From positions 558,001-622,000 of the forward strand of contig NZ_CP064834.1 in assembly GCF_018107685.1 (NCBI RefSeq): DNA of 64,000 nucleotides, written 5' to 3'. This DNA is from Coxiella endosymbiont of Amblyomma nuttalli (lineage in GTDB: Bacteria; Pseudomonadota; Gammaproteobacteria; Coxiellales; Coxiellaceae). Positions within the stretch are counted from its first letter, which is position 1. Every line of letters begins with the position of its first letter. Below the pieces are notes generated by a model. The model ran no database searches. It had not been told where the DNA came from and saw only the letters and a program-made list of their open reading frames with translations. Below are positions 23,917-33,595 of this stretch, one piece after another. A program made the position numbers and the translations under genes.

Positions 23917-24648
23917 GGAATGCCTTAACGATGTAATGTTAGTACAGGTTTCTAAGAGCATTTTAGCGTGTGATGCACATTTAATGTACAATCTTGTATC
24001 TTCAAATTTCTAAGGATGGTAGGAAAAGAGGTTTTTAGAAGTTCCACCCAACTTCTGGACAGAACAATATTTTCCTATTTAATCACGACTTACTTTTTGT
24101 ATGTGCCAAATCACAAAAAATGGAGCACTGTATGATGCGCTGTATATCAAATGAAGATAACCTTGATGAATCAGCTCCTTCGAGTACTTGGAAGAGTGCT
24201 TGATTATCTACCCTCCTATGTAAAACCGTGTGCGCAGAAAGACAACTTAAAAACGGCATATCTTTCATTCGTTTTGTGAGAAAGTTTCGATTTAACCTTT
24301 TCTCTATAAATTATGCTGCATTTTTAAAATGATACTTGGGTACCTGCTTGTTATAACTAGTATAGGATTTCAGAATCTTCATTTAATTTGTTCATTCCTA
24401 ATCTTTTAGTTTAAAATAACAACTTGAGGGATAATTCTAATTCTCTGCAGCATTAACTGGAATTTTCGAACGACTTACCTTCACACAGATAATTAAGCCA
24501 AGCCTATCTAGTAAATGGCCTTGTGGCTCTATATCACCATTCTCTTTTTTTTTACGCATATAACCCCGACTATCGTGTATCTTAGTTATGTTCTGAGTAC
24601 ATTCAAATACGCTAATTGTTAATCTTAATAATCTATCCTCTTAATAAT
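23917..24648. other. Eroded gap between grpE and dnaK
   Basis: No intact gene. The minus strand is open for about 60 codons at 24083-24268 and looks somewhat protein-like (it contains HRRVDNQALFQVLEG), but I recognise no family. It may be a remnant of a gene once between grpE and dnaK. A 16-nt tandem duplication abuts grpE (24625-24655). Confidence 0.4.
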
Positions 24649-24655
24649 CTATCCG
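24625..24655. repeat. Tandem duplication spanning the grpE stop codon
   Basis: CTTAATAATCTATCC occurs at 24625-24639 and 24641-24655 (period 16). The second copy contains the grpE TAG stop (24649-24651, minus strand), so the duplication placed a second in-register copy of the gene end downstream. Confidence 0.9.
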
Positions 24656-25308
24656 ACAACTATTACCCTCGCTGCCCGTAAAACTCGACCGTTGAGTCGA
24701 TATCCATTTTGCATAACCTGAACGATAGTGTCAGCTTTTGCAGTAGGCATTTTCTGAACAGACATAGCTTCATGGAATGCTGGATTAAAAAAATCACCAG
24801 GTTTGGGATCAATAATTTCAACACCATGCTTGCTTAATATTTTGTACAGCAACTCCAGTGTTAAGTTCATACCCTCTCGGATATTCTTAGCATATGGATC
24901 TTGTGATTCGGGGCTTTGAAGGCCATGAATTAAACTATCGACGACGGGAAAAAGATCCGTGAGTAATCGACTTGCGCCATACTTTATTGCATCAGCTTTT
25001 TCTCGTTCCGTTCGCTTACGTAGATTATCTATTTCAGCCTTGACACGAAGGAATTGATCTTTATATTCCTCTACCTTATATGCCATGTTGGTTAATTGAT
25101 CTTTCCATGTTTCACATCTACGACATTCAATCTCCTCTGGAGGAGATTCTACTATTTTAGATTGAATATTCTCTACTTGTGACTCCTCTGCCTTCGTTTT
25201 TGGTTCCTCCTTTAACTCCTCTCCTTCCGACCCAATGATTTTTCCCACTTTAATGGTCTCTTCATGTTTATTTTTGAGTTCAAATATAGTTTTATCGTTT
25301 TTACTCAT
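24649..25308 (-). CDS. grpE: Nucleotide exchange factor GrpE
   Basis: Exchanges ADP for ATP on DnaK and acts as a thermosensor. The 219-residue product has a charged, low-complexity N-terminus (1-70), a long dimerising coiled-coil (about 75-140, YKDQFLRVKAEIDNLRKRTE) and a C-terminal beta domain ending in QNGYRLNGRVLRAARVIVV, the GrpE signature. GGAG 8 nt before the ATG at 25308 supports the start. I see no sigma-32 promoter directly upstream; TTTACA-18-TAGTAT is a possible housekeeping promoter. Slightly longer than E. coli GrpE because of the N-terminal tail. Confidence 0.97.
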   Translation of the reverse strand: MSKNDKTIFELKNKHEETIKVGKIIGSEGEELKEEPKTKAEESQVENIQSKIVESPPEEIECRRCETWKDQLTNMAYKVEEYKDQFLRVKAEIDNLRKRTEREKADAIKYGASRLLTDLFPVVDSLIHGLQSPESQDPYAKNIREGMNLTLELLYKILSKHGVEIIDPKPGDFFNPAFHEAMSVQKMPTAKADTIVQVMQNGYRLNGRVLRAARVIVVG

Positions 25309-25414
25309 TCTTATTTCTCCGATCGTCAGGCATCACATACTACAATAGAATTTGGTTTTCTGTAAAACTTTCCTATAAGTCTACATCCATTCAACCTATC
25401 TCATAGGCTGGCTA

Positions 25415-25446
25415 CTTAATCAGTATTTGCTTCTTAATCAGTATTT
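25415..25446. repeat. Tandem duplication, 18-nt period
   Basis: CTTAATCAGTATTT is repeated after 18 nt. Confidence 0.85.
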
Positions 25447-25966
25447 ATTTTTTGCATACGATACACTGACTCAATTTGAACGGCTAAATAAAATCAAGCG
25501 TAAATAATCACTTTGTCTTGTTTCTAATTGAACATCAATAAAAGCTCTGCTTCAATCTATTTTATTATTTCAATAAGTAACAAAATACTGTCTCTTGTAT
25601 GAGGCAGTAGGAACATTGTAATAGTTTTGTTGTATTTTGTTAATACTTTTTATCAAAAAAGACGGTTTTTACGCATTAATTGATTTTGAAAACTAAAAAA
25701 CTTCATTTTTATACAAAATTCTAGTAAAATAAAAAGTGGATCTGTTAATTTTTAAATTCTATCCTAATATCTTAGAGAGTTACTATATTACGTAACTCGA
25801 ACATTAGTTATATTAAATATCCCCATGAAGTTTAAGTATTGTTTCATATCTTTATGTTAAAAAAGAATAAAAATATTAGTAGTCATTTCTTATTGCTAAG
25901 TCGATCTTGCTATAATAAAGTCTCTACCTTATTTTCCTTACTAAAATACTTTTGAATATTTCGTTT

Positions 25967-25986
25967 ACTTTCGTATACTTTCGTAT
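25967..25986. repeat. Tandem duplication, 10-nt unit
   Basis: ACTTTCGTAT is present as two perfect adjoining copies. Confidence 0.8.
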
Positions 25987-26570
25987 AAATTTATAGAATA
26001 AATATTACAAACGAAACTACTTCTGTTAATTCTTTTATAATCATAAAAAATTTGGTAGTAGTGAGTACACACTAGATAAGTTATATAAATTGTTTGCTAT
26101 TCTCTCCACGAAACGACGATAATACCTTTGTTTAAACCGAGATTTTCTAAATCAGATAAATAATTTTTTAAAATTTTTTTTCTTATTTTTCTTATTATGT
26201 TTTCAAGTTTCATTTCCAATTAATAAAATCTAACTGTAAATAATCTTGTAACTATATGGAAAAATAAGCGGTTTTTTATACAAAATTTTCAAATTATCCT
26301 GAATTTAATTTCAAATTACTGACTTCGATTGTAGGTATCAATAACTGCTTTAATATGACAGTATAGAATTTTTATATTGGTTTTTATTTTTTCAAGTAAA
26401 AATTTACTAATAAAACTATCAGTTATCTTCACTATAACTTTCCATGATTAATTTTTTTAAAAACCAATGCAGAGATTCATATTCATATAAATAAGTAATC
26501 TTCTGTAAAATCAAAAAAATTATTCTTATCATGTTATTCTAAGTTATCTCAATTCTTTACATATCAATAA

Positions 26571-26630
26571 CTATCTCCACATGTAGTTAGTATCTCTATA
26601 TGTAGTTAGCTATCTCTACATGTAGTTTAG
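26571..26630. repeat. Three tandem copies of a 19-21-nt unit containing a palindrome
   Basis: The unit CTATCTCTACATGTAGTTAG occurs three times in a row (26571-26590, 26591-26609, 26610-26630) with small changes. Each copy carries CTACATGTAG or a variant. A cluster of dyads could bind protein, but no gene lies within 600 nt downstream. Confidence 0.9.
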
Positions 26631-26850
26631 TGGCTCAAAAGATTTAATCGTATTAACAGTTTTGACCAAGTTATAGATACAACTCTGACACCGTAATTCT
26701 GATCTCCATTTTCTTGCTATTATCTTAATCTTTTCAATCTTTCTGGCATCTTTTTAAAAAGTAACAGAAGCTATCTTACATAAATGTATTTAAATCTTCT
26801 TCATTTTAAGAAATATTTAATGTTCTAATTAACAATATTATTAATGAATA

Positions 26851-26880
26851 AAATTTTCTTCGAAAAATTTTCTTCGAAAA
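26851..26880. repeat. Tandem duplication, 14-nt period
   Basis: AAATTTTCTTCGAAAA begins at 26851 and again at 26865. Confidence 0.85.
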
Positions 26881-27205
26881 AAATCTTTTTAATAAATTAA
26901 AAAGAACGATTCTTTAAAAAGTAAATTTATAAATTTGAATTTTTTGTTAGGGTCAAAGGTACTACTAGTGCTTTTATTCTCAATAGTTACTTTGACAATC
27001 AAGATGGCATTCAAATTTAGTTGCTCCATTAATTTTCACTATAAAATTAAAATAATGCAATAAAGGCGATAAACCTAAATATTTTTTTTTGAATCCTACA
27101 CCAAAGCAATCTTAATACTTAATAATATGCTAGCACTAGAAGTTATGAGACAAAAAGAATAGGAAACAATGTTAGTATTGATAACAATATTGATAAAATA
27201 AATGG

Positions 27206-27225
27206 ATTGCTAGAATTCTAGCAAT
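27206..27225. promoter_or_regulatory. Perfect 20-bp palindrome before nadK, candidate operator
   Basis: ATTGCTAGAATTCTAGCAAT reads the same on both strands and ends 9 nt before the nadK start codon. A possible promoter TTGATA (27190-27195) with TAGAAT (27211-27216, spacing 15) would place the -10 inside the dyad, as for a repressor site. Which protein binds is unknown. Confidence 0.45.
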
Positions 27226-27234
27226 AAAACAGCT

Positions 27235-28137
27235 ATGCTCAAAAACATTATGAATAAGCCGTTATTTCATCGGATTGCTTTAATGGGACGTGAAGGGGTC
27301 GAGGGAGTGCCTGAAACACTCTCGGCACTTACTAATTATCTACTTTCTTTAAAAAAAGAGGTTAATCTGGAAAAAAATTCGGCTCATATGATTAAGACAC
27401 ATCAGTTACCTATCGTTTCCATAGAACAATTAAAAGAAAAAATAGACTTATTAATTGCAGTTGGCGGTGACGGTAGTTTATTAAATGCAGCACATATTGC
27501 TGTTCCTCAAGGACTTCCAGTGTTAGGAATTAATCGCGGGCGACTAGGCTTTTTAACGGATATCCCCTCAAATGAATTTAACAAAATTGAAACTATTTTA
27601 AAGGGGCATTATAAGGAAGAGATACGTTTTCTACTGGATATGAGAGCTAAACATGATAACAAAGTAATCACACGAGGAGTTGCCATTAATGATGTCGTGC
27701 TACTACCCGGAGATATCGCAAAAATGATTGAATTTGATATTTACATTAATGATGTATTTGTCTGCCACCAACGCGCCGACGGATTAATCATCACTACACC
27801 TACAGGCTCAACCGCCTATGCGTTATCAGGAGGTGGTCCTATCTTACATCCACAACTGGATGCTGTTGCTTTAGTCCCTATGTTCCCTCATACGTTAAGT
27901 AGTCGACCCATCGTAATAGATGGCGATAGTCAAATAAAAATAAATATCTCACGAGAAAATGATGTATCACCATATGTTAGTTATGATGGACAGCCTCGCA
28001 CACCTCTCTTACCAGAAGGAAGCATTTATATAAGTAAATACCAACATCCATTACGCTTAATCCATCCGCGCAATTACAATTATTACGATATATTACGTCG
28101 TAAACTAAATTGGGAAAAACATACTTCGAAGATTTAA
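27235..28137 (+). CDS. nadK: NAD kinase
   Basis: Phosphorylates NAD to NADP in the cytosol. The 300-residue product has the [11 protein letters not shown] nucleotide motif near residue 80, [13 protein letters not shown] near 100, and the second motif [20 protein letters not shown] near 180, all intact. Neither the ATG at 27235 nor the in-frame ATG at 27250 has a Shine-Dalgarno sequence. I kept the longer form, but the family alignment ([14 protein letters not shown]) would also suit 27250. A perfect palindrome lies just upstream. In many relatives recN follows nadK; here only spacer does. Confidence 0.95.
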   Translation: MLKNIMNKPLFHRIALMGREGVEGVPETLSALTNYLLSLKKEVNLEKNSAHMIKTHQLPIVSIEQLKEKIDLLIAVGGDGSLLNAAHIAVPQGLPVLGINRGRLGFLTDIPSNEFNKIETILKGHYKEEIRFLLDMRAKHDNKVITRGVAINDVVLLPGDIAKMIEFDIYINDVFVCHQRADGLIITTPTGSTAYALSGGGPILHPQLDAVALVPMFPHTLSSRPIVIDGDSQIKINISRENDVSPYVSYDGQPRTPLLPEGSIYISKYQHPLRLIHPRNYNYYDILRRKLNWEKHTSKI

Positions 28138-30111
28138 AATGCTCTATGATCATTAAATCACTTAACTGAAATTTTAATAAAAAGAGCACAATGACATTGT
28201 ACTGATTAATAACAGATAAAACAAATCATTTCATTATTGTAACGTCGTAGATTATACTTTGTAAACAAGCTGATACCGCTCTTGTTCATACTAGTATTAG
28301 CCAGTATAATATTGATTTGTTCTTTAACAATTAATAGATAAATATATCGTATGTAGAATATCTAGCGTGATGGGGATATGAGAACAACATTAATAAACCA
28401 CATATATCGCGAGATTTGGCTATTTTTTTATATTATCAATGCACTATCGTGACACTAAAAATATCGTAAAAAGATAAATCCAATAATCATGGCTGGATAA
28501 TTTTGATTTTCACAATACGCTATTTCAAAAATTCATGGTTATTATCACCTACAAAATCCATCTAATCTCAACTAGATCAATTAAATAAATAAATAAAAAA
28601 CCGAAATCATAAACCATCACTTTTTTAATGCATTAGTTTGAAAAACTAAAATAAAATAATTTACAAGAAAATACATGAAAGTTTGAACCAATTAATATTA
28701 AGATCATCAATAATTCATACATGATGCTCAACCACTCATTAAAATTGATATAAATAGTCCATCTAATTGTACAAAATGATGAAATGTTCACCTCTATGTC
28801 TTGAGAATAGTGTACTGATCGTGTTCACGATATCAGATGTAACGTAAAATGAAAAATACTATTACTCAAGTTATTTAACGTTAATTTAATACTAAACACC
28901 ACCTTTATTCGAAACACCTGAATTAAAGTTATCATTATGCGTGATATGTTTCATAAACACTATATTACATTAAATAAGCCGATCGATGTCGAAAAATGAC
29001 TCAAATAATGTACAACACACACTTAAAAATATCGAAAAATACATCTGAGAACTTAACTACTATCAATTGTAAATTAAAGAAAAATATTCGTAGAAGAATT
29101 AGCACAATAGCAAAAAAAAAGATAACAAGATTTTTATGATAACAACCAACGTATAAAAATTTAATACTATTCTATTTTCTATATATTAATGCCATAATAT
29201 AAAACAGTCGTAATAGAGACTCTCACAAAAAAATGTCAAGCCAGTTATTTTTGATGAAGTTGAAACAAATTGCGAAATTAACTATCTGGTTTCCTCATGA
29301 GTTGAAGAAATACACGGGTCCCCATATATAAAGAGCTTCCTTCAAAATTGCTAAATAAAAGCGTCATCTTAATATGATAGAAACTAATACAAGGATATAT
29401 TGAAAATTACTACCACTTGGCATACGGTGCTAAAGTTTATAGAACAAACATATCCTATGAAAAATTTTACTCAAAGTATATACATTGCCTCATATAGTCT
29501 AGACATGCATTATATCATAATAAGTATCATAATAATGGGAAAATTAGCAATCCTTAAAAAGAATCGATTATTTCTTATGAAAAAAATAAAACACCAATCG
29601 TCTATGAAAATCATTATTTATAAGATCATCATGATTACAAATACTGGAAAGCAATTCCGTTAATAAAAATCTGTCTGTAATTTTCCTTCGATAGAATCGA
29701 AAACTTAATCACAAAATATTAGCAATTGAAAACCTTCTATATCTAAATCCTTTCTTTACATACTTTATCTATGTTTAAGTGAAACATTAAGCGATCTCTC
29801 ATTTAGCAATACGTCACCAAGATATTAGAATTCGTCATGTTTTTCTCTCTAGTAAGAAAAAGATCTTCTTAATGCTCTGAGTTTATATTGAAAACAACAC
29901 AAACTTTATTTATTACACTAGCATATAGCAATAACATAATAAGTGAAAAGAGAGGTTAAGTTCTAGTTACCTATCTTGCATCTTTCTTGAAAGAATAAAT
30001 CACTTCAATTCTTTGAATCTGTAAATATGACTTTGACTTAATGTTAAGTCACACCAACGATGCATGGATAATAGTAATTGAACAAAATAATTTTTTTTTA
30101 TAGAAGAAAAA
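28138..30111. other. 2.0-kb AT-rich spacer, likely site of a lost recN
   Basis: No intact gene or recognisable fragment. A plus-strand frame at about 29400-29663 is lysine/isoleucine-rich with no family resemblance and I consider it chance. By common gammaproteobacterial order (nadK-recN-bamE) the DNA-repair gene recN would be expected here; its absence is inferred from position only. Confidence 0.45.
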
Positions 30112-30537
30112 TTATTTTAAGAAAGCATGTTGCTCACACCATTGACAAATACCATAAATTGTCAAATTATGATCAGTCATTTTAAATTTTAATTGCTCAG
30201 CAATCTCAACCTGACAATTTTCTATAATGTCATTAAAAAACTCTTCTACTTTTCCACAATGCAAGCAAACCAAATGATCATGATGTTCTCGTTGACCAAT
30301 TTCGAAAATCGAATGACCACCTTCGAAGTAATGTCGCTCTACAAGTCCAGACGCTTGAAACCGAGTAAGTACACGATAAACTGTCGCAAGTCCAACATCT
30401 TCTCCCATTTTCATCAATTTTCGATGAACATCTTCAGCACTCATGTGACGAGGATCTGCACTTTCTAATATTCTTAATATTTTAATACGCGGCAAAGTAG
30501 CTTTAAGACCAGCTTTTCTTAGTTCTTGATCTTCCAA
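30112..30537 (-). CDS. fur: Ferric uptake regulator
   Basis: Iron-responsive repressor, 141 residues. The N-terminal winged helix (1-80) contains the DNA-recognition segment LATVYRVLTRFQASGLV. The metal-binding half has HHDH (85-88), CLHC (91-94) and CQWC (131-134), so both the regulatory and the structural zinc sites are kept. The start codon is TTG at 30537. It is preceded by AAAGGAG with 8-nt spacing, and the family alignment (MEDQELRKAGLKAT) agrees. No clear Fur box is seen in its own upstream region. It is isolated between spacers. Confidence 0.96.
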   Translation of the reverse strand: MEDQELRKAGLKATLPRIKILRILESADPRHMSAEDVHRKLMKMGEDVGLATVYRVLTRFQASGLVERHYFEGGHSIFEIGQREHHDHLVCLHCGKVEEFFNDIIENCQVEIAEQLKFKMTDHNLTIYGICQWCEQHAFLK

Positions 30538-30871
30538 CGGTGATTCTCCTTTCTATTGGCTCACGAGTACAGTATTGCGCTGTATGCACACTAATAATTT
30601 TAGCATAAGTAGCATTTGATGCCAGAGATACAACCTAATGAAATTTTACTGACATAGAAGATAGGAGCTCTTATATGATGCATCATTAAGAGTCATTGCA
30701 CCTTTTGATTGTTTACTTTTCTACTTTTTACCTTAATAACATCATCCAGTCCAGTGCAGCACGTAATCCTCCTATTCGATGGTTTTATCTATACATAATT
30801 AAGTCATCGGTTTTGGACAGATAAAATAAAATTTAAAATGACAGCACTACTCTTGCCTTAATTCTTACTTA
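30538..30871. other. Spacer between fur and the ratA-ratB gene
   Basis: About 330 nt without a gene. bamE often lies next to fur and ratB in related bacteria, but no lipobox or BamE motif can be read here. Confidence 0.45.
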
Positions 30872-31603
30872 TTAATCGCGGGAACTCTTGTTCGTTTTAC
30901 GTTTCGCTCGCAATAATCGAGCTTCTTTAGGGTCAATATATAGAGGACGATAGATTTCGATACGATCCCCGTCGCGTAAATTTGCTTCGAGTGTAGTACG
31001 TTTACTATAAATACCGACAGGTACTGTACCTAAATTAATTTCTGAAAATTGTTGCAAAATACCGGAACGTTTAATTGCAAGGGCGACTGTACAGTTTTCT
31101 TCAACAACTAAAGGAATCTCAATCTGTTCTTTGAGAGTAGCGTAAGCAACACTAATCCAAATCATTTCCTTTGCACCATAAATTGTATCTGCACGTTTAC
31201 AAAACGAATTAATCAACATTATTACTATCTGATGGAATAGTGGCTCAAACATTAAGGCAAGCCATCGTGAAGTAAATTCAAATTTCAAGTCTAACGAAAT
31301 ACGACATTGATCGTCGCCTAAAGACTCAAATTGCCAAAATCCCTCAAGTTGTTTAAAAGGGCCATTAATAAAATGGATTTCTATCATACTATGCGGTTGA
31401 AGTCTATTTAATGTCGTGAAGGACTTGTGAAGGTCTCCGCGAGAAAACGAAAGAGTGGCGCATATTTCATCTAGCGTATAACTATCAATTTGGCTATTAC
31501 TACAGAAGGGAATAAATTCTGAATATGATGCCACATCATTAACCAACTCGTACATTTGTTTTTGGCTATAGGGTATAGTTCTACTGATATTGATATCCAA
31601 CAT
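30872..31603 (-). CDS. ratA: Fusion of RatA-type START-domain protein and RatB/RnfH-type ubiquitin-fold protein
   Basis: One uninterrupted 243-codon frame holds two proteins that are separate neighbours in E. coli. Residues 1-143 are a full RatA/COQ10-type SRPBCC domain (ISRTIPYSQKQMYELVNDV, ending INSFCKRADTIYG). Such proteins bind ubiquinone or, as reported for E. coli RatA, block 70S formation. Residues 147-243 are a complete RatB/RnfH-like domain (ISVAYATLKEQ, then VGIYSKRTTLEANLRDGDRIEIYRP). No stop codon separates them. An internal ATG (31165) could still start RatB alone, although AAGGA lies only one base before it. It is divergent from smpB with 26 bp between the starts. Confidence 0.9.
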   Translation of the reverse strand: MLDINISRTIPYSQKQMYELVNDVASYSEFIPFCSNSQIDSYTLDEICATLSFSRGDLHKSFTTLNRLQPHSMIEIHFINGPFKQLEGFWQFESLGDDQCRISLDLKFEFTSRWLALMFEPLFHQIVIMLINSFCKRADTIYGAKEMIWISVAYATLKEQIEIPLVVEENCTVALAIKRSGILQQFSEINLGTVPVGIYSKRTTLEANLRDGDRIEIYRPLYIDPKEARLLRAKRKTNKSSRD

Positions 31604-31622
31604 ACGGTTTCGATAATATAAT
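31590..31622 (+). promoter_or_regulatory. Candidate smpB promoter, overlapping the ratA promoter
   Basis: TTGATA (31590-31595) with GATAAT (31612-31617, spacing 16), or TATAAT at 31617-31622, would start smpB transcription within about 7 nt of its ATG at 31630. On the other strand TATTAT (31618-31613) lies 9 nt before the ratA ATG, so both -10 boxes overlap in a 26-bp gap. Confidence 0.4.
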
Positions 31623-31629
31623 TAACGTT

Positions 31630-32109
31630 ATGAACAAGCAAATCATAAAAAAACCCACTCCTTGTCTTATTACCAAAAATAAAAAAGCGTGGTATGACTA
31701 TCATATTGAACAGCGTTTTGAAGCTGGATTAATGCTAGAAGGCTGGGAAGTCAAAAGCGTTCGCGCTGGACAAGTACAGTTGCGTGATAGTTACGTGGTT
31801 TTCAGAGGAGGTGAAGCGTGGTTGATCGGAGCCCATTTTTCTCCGCTTCCCAATATAGCTGAATATATCAAAATCGACCCACAGCGCTCACGTAAGTTAC
31901 TTTTGAACAAAAATGAAATTGAAATTTTTTTTGGTGCTGTTCAAAAAAAAGGCTTAACCGTAGTGCCGCTTGATTTACATTGGCATAAAAATAATGTAAA
32001 AGTTGGGATCGCGCTTGCTAAGGGTAAAAAGACGCATGATAAACGCGAAACTATCAAACGCCGTGAATGGGAACGCGAAAAACACCGGATGTTAAGATTT
32101 CATGAATGA
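31630..32109 (+). CDS. smpB: SsrA-binding protein SmpB
   Basis: Binds tmRNA and carries it to stalled ribosomes for trans-translation. The 159-residue product has the OB-fold core (YDYHIEQRFEAGLMLEGWEVKS, RAGQVQLRDSYV), the GLTVVPLDLHW segment and a basic C-terminal tail (KKTHDKRETIKRREWERE) that sits in the mRNA channel. The ATG at 31630 has no Shine-Dalgarno and is only about 7 nt from a TATAAT box. Its partner tmRNA gene lies 535 nt downstream on the same strand, the usual arrangement. Confidence 0.97.
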   Translation: MNKQIIKKPTPCLITKNKKAWYDYHIEQRFEAGLMLEGWEVKSVRAGQVQLRDSYVVFRGGEAWLIGAHFSPLPNIAEYIKIDPQRSRKLLLNKNEIEIFFGAVQKKGLTVVPLDLHWHKNNVKVGIALAKGKKTHDKRETIKRREWEREKHRMLRFHE

Positions 32110-32644
32110 GTCTATTTTCCCCTCATTTATTTTATCTAGGAAATTATATCTATGAATAATACATAGAATCCCGCTTATCAAAGGCCTATCTATCTGCCTT
32201 CACATGTCTTGGCACATCTCCTTGTGAGTCGCTTTCCCCCCACGTATACCTGTTGTACTAATCTTATTTTTATTTACTAAGATATAGAAGGAATCACTTA
32301 AACTAGCCTTAAATCAAATAAATCAACACCCCTCTACAAAAGTAGTCGTCTGTTAGCCATACTTTTTATTACAATGAACAGAAAAAGCAGATTGTAATAG
32401 AAAATAGTTATCAGAAAATAGTTATCGCATAGCTACTCGTCTCCTGGTTACACTTTTTTATCAAGTTCAGGAATACTATGAAATTACTGCGGAAAAACAG
32501 GCCTTACTGCCAGAGTATAAATATTTCAATTAAGACATTTACGAAAGACATCAGGTGATGTAATATTTAAACAAGTATAATAAACATAACCAATAATAAA
32601 CATGTGGTATGAAGCTAAGGATAAAGCTAAAGTCCTAGTTTAGA
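32110..32644. other. Spacer between smpB and ssrA
   Basis: No gene. GAAAATAGTTATC is repeated at 32400-32412 and 32414-32426 (period 14). Confidence 0.5.
32400..32426. repeat. Tandem duplication, 14-nt period
   Basis: GAAAATAGTTATC occurs twice with one base between. Confidence 0.85.
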
Positions 32645-33001
32645 GGGGGCGAATAGGCTTCGACGTAGATCCTAAAACCCGAGATGCATGTCGAGTCGGC
32701 AACGTAGACTCGTAATCGATCAGTTGCAAACAAATAGTTGCAAACGATAGCAATTATCTCCAAGAAGCTTACGCATAATGCTTCTTCCGTTGCTGGGGTT
32801 CGCCTATAGATCCCTCTCAACGGCCATGTATATAGGCTTGCTTTAAGTACAGCCCGTTGCTTAAAGGCCAAGAACTTAAGGGCTCGCTATCCATCTACCC
32901 TGCACGTTGGGTAATGGCCAGTTAATATAGTAGACGCTGCTAAGCATGTAGAATCAAGGGCGGATGATTTACGGACGCGGGTTCAATCCCCGCCGCCTCC
33001 A
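32645..33001 (+). ncRNA. ssrA: Transfer-messenger RNA (tmRNA)
   Basis: Rescues ribosomes stalled on broken mRNAs. The 5' end GGGGGCGAATAGGCTTCGACG and the 3' end with the T-loop GGTTCAATCCC pair through a 7-bp acceptor (GGGGGCG with CGCCTCC, one G-U). The tag frame starts at GCA 32740 and reads ANDSNYLQEAYA before TAA at 32776-32778. I recall this as the Coxiella burnetii tag. Directly upstream, AGTTGCAAAC is duplicated (32722-32731 and 32736-32745), creating a second GCA-AAC that would stop after three codons. No CCA is encoded after discriminator A. smpB lies upstream. Confidence 0.95.
32722..32745 (+). repeat. 14-nt tandem duplication at the tmRNA resume codon
   Basis: AGTTGCAAAC occurs at 32722-32731 and 32736-32745. 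Only the second copy leads into the long tag frame; the first reads GCA-AAC-AAA-TAG. Confidence 0.9.
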
Positions 33002-33595
33002 TCGTGTTATGTTGTTATCATTTTACTTAGAGGAGATTTGTCTAGAGATGTCACTCGATAATCCCTTGTAAAACACAGATCTTTATACCCAAAGTGCATT
33101 TCCTAAGAATTGCATTCCATAAATAATTAATTCCATAAGTAATTACAATTACTAAATCTACTCTTCATAATTAAAATCACGGATCCCTTTCACTTTCATT
33201 GTAGAATTTCCCAACAACACTAAGCTAATAGGCATATTTCACTGTGATAAAAGATTGTGATATCGCAATGCGCTTCTGGTAATACAGAAGAGAAATAGCT
33301 GGTCCCATCTAGAACTCCAGCTTTTAACGATCCTGTAGAAAGTTTAATAATATCTTTTTATAGTTTCTGCAGTTTGATGAGCTGTCTTAACTAATTACCC
33401 TTAACCAATTTCCTAGATGATATGATATATTGTTAAATAAATACTCAATAAAAATAAATTATGTTTTTATACACATAAAAACAAATATGATCAGTAAATC
33501 TTAAACAACTAATTACCCATATTATGGTATACATGAGTAGATGATGAAGAACGACCATTGACATAAATCGAACGATTTACCGGAATGCTACTAAG
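33002..33595. other. Spacer between ssrA and bcp
   Basis: No intact gene. About 33180-33380 is less AT-rich and may be an old remnant, unassigned. A 16-nt duplication (ATTCCATAAATAATTA, then the same with one change) lies at 33114-33145. Confidence 0.45.
33114..33145. repeat. Tandem duplication, 16-nt unit
   Basis: ATTCCATAAATAATTA is followed at once by a copy with a single change (AAGTAA). Confidence 0.85.

Larger units (their letters stand above)
25309..27205. other. 1.9-kb very AT-rich spacer with several tandem duplications
   Basis: No gene-like frame on either strand between grpE and nadK. Duplications: CTTAATCAGTATTT at 25415-25428 and 25433-25446; ACTTTCGTAT twice at 25967-25986; a triplicate at 26571-26630; and AAATTTTCTTCGAAAA-type copies at 26851-26880 with period 14. 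Confidence 0.5.

Noticed and set aside
26571-26630. Possible CRISPR array
   Set aside because: The three copies adjoin with no spacers and no cas gene is present. It is a tandem repeat.
29400-29663. 87-codon plus-strand frame in the nadK-fur gap
   Set aside because: Composed almost wholly of residues with AT-rich codons, with no ribosome-binding site and no family resemblance.
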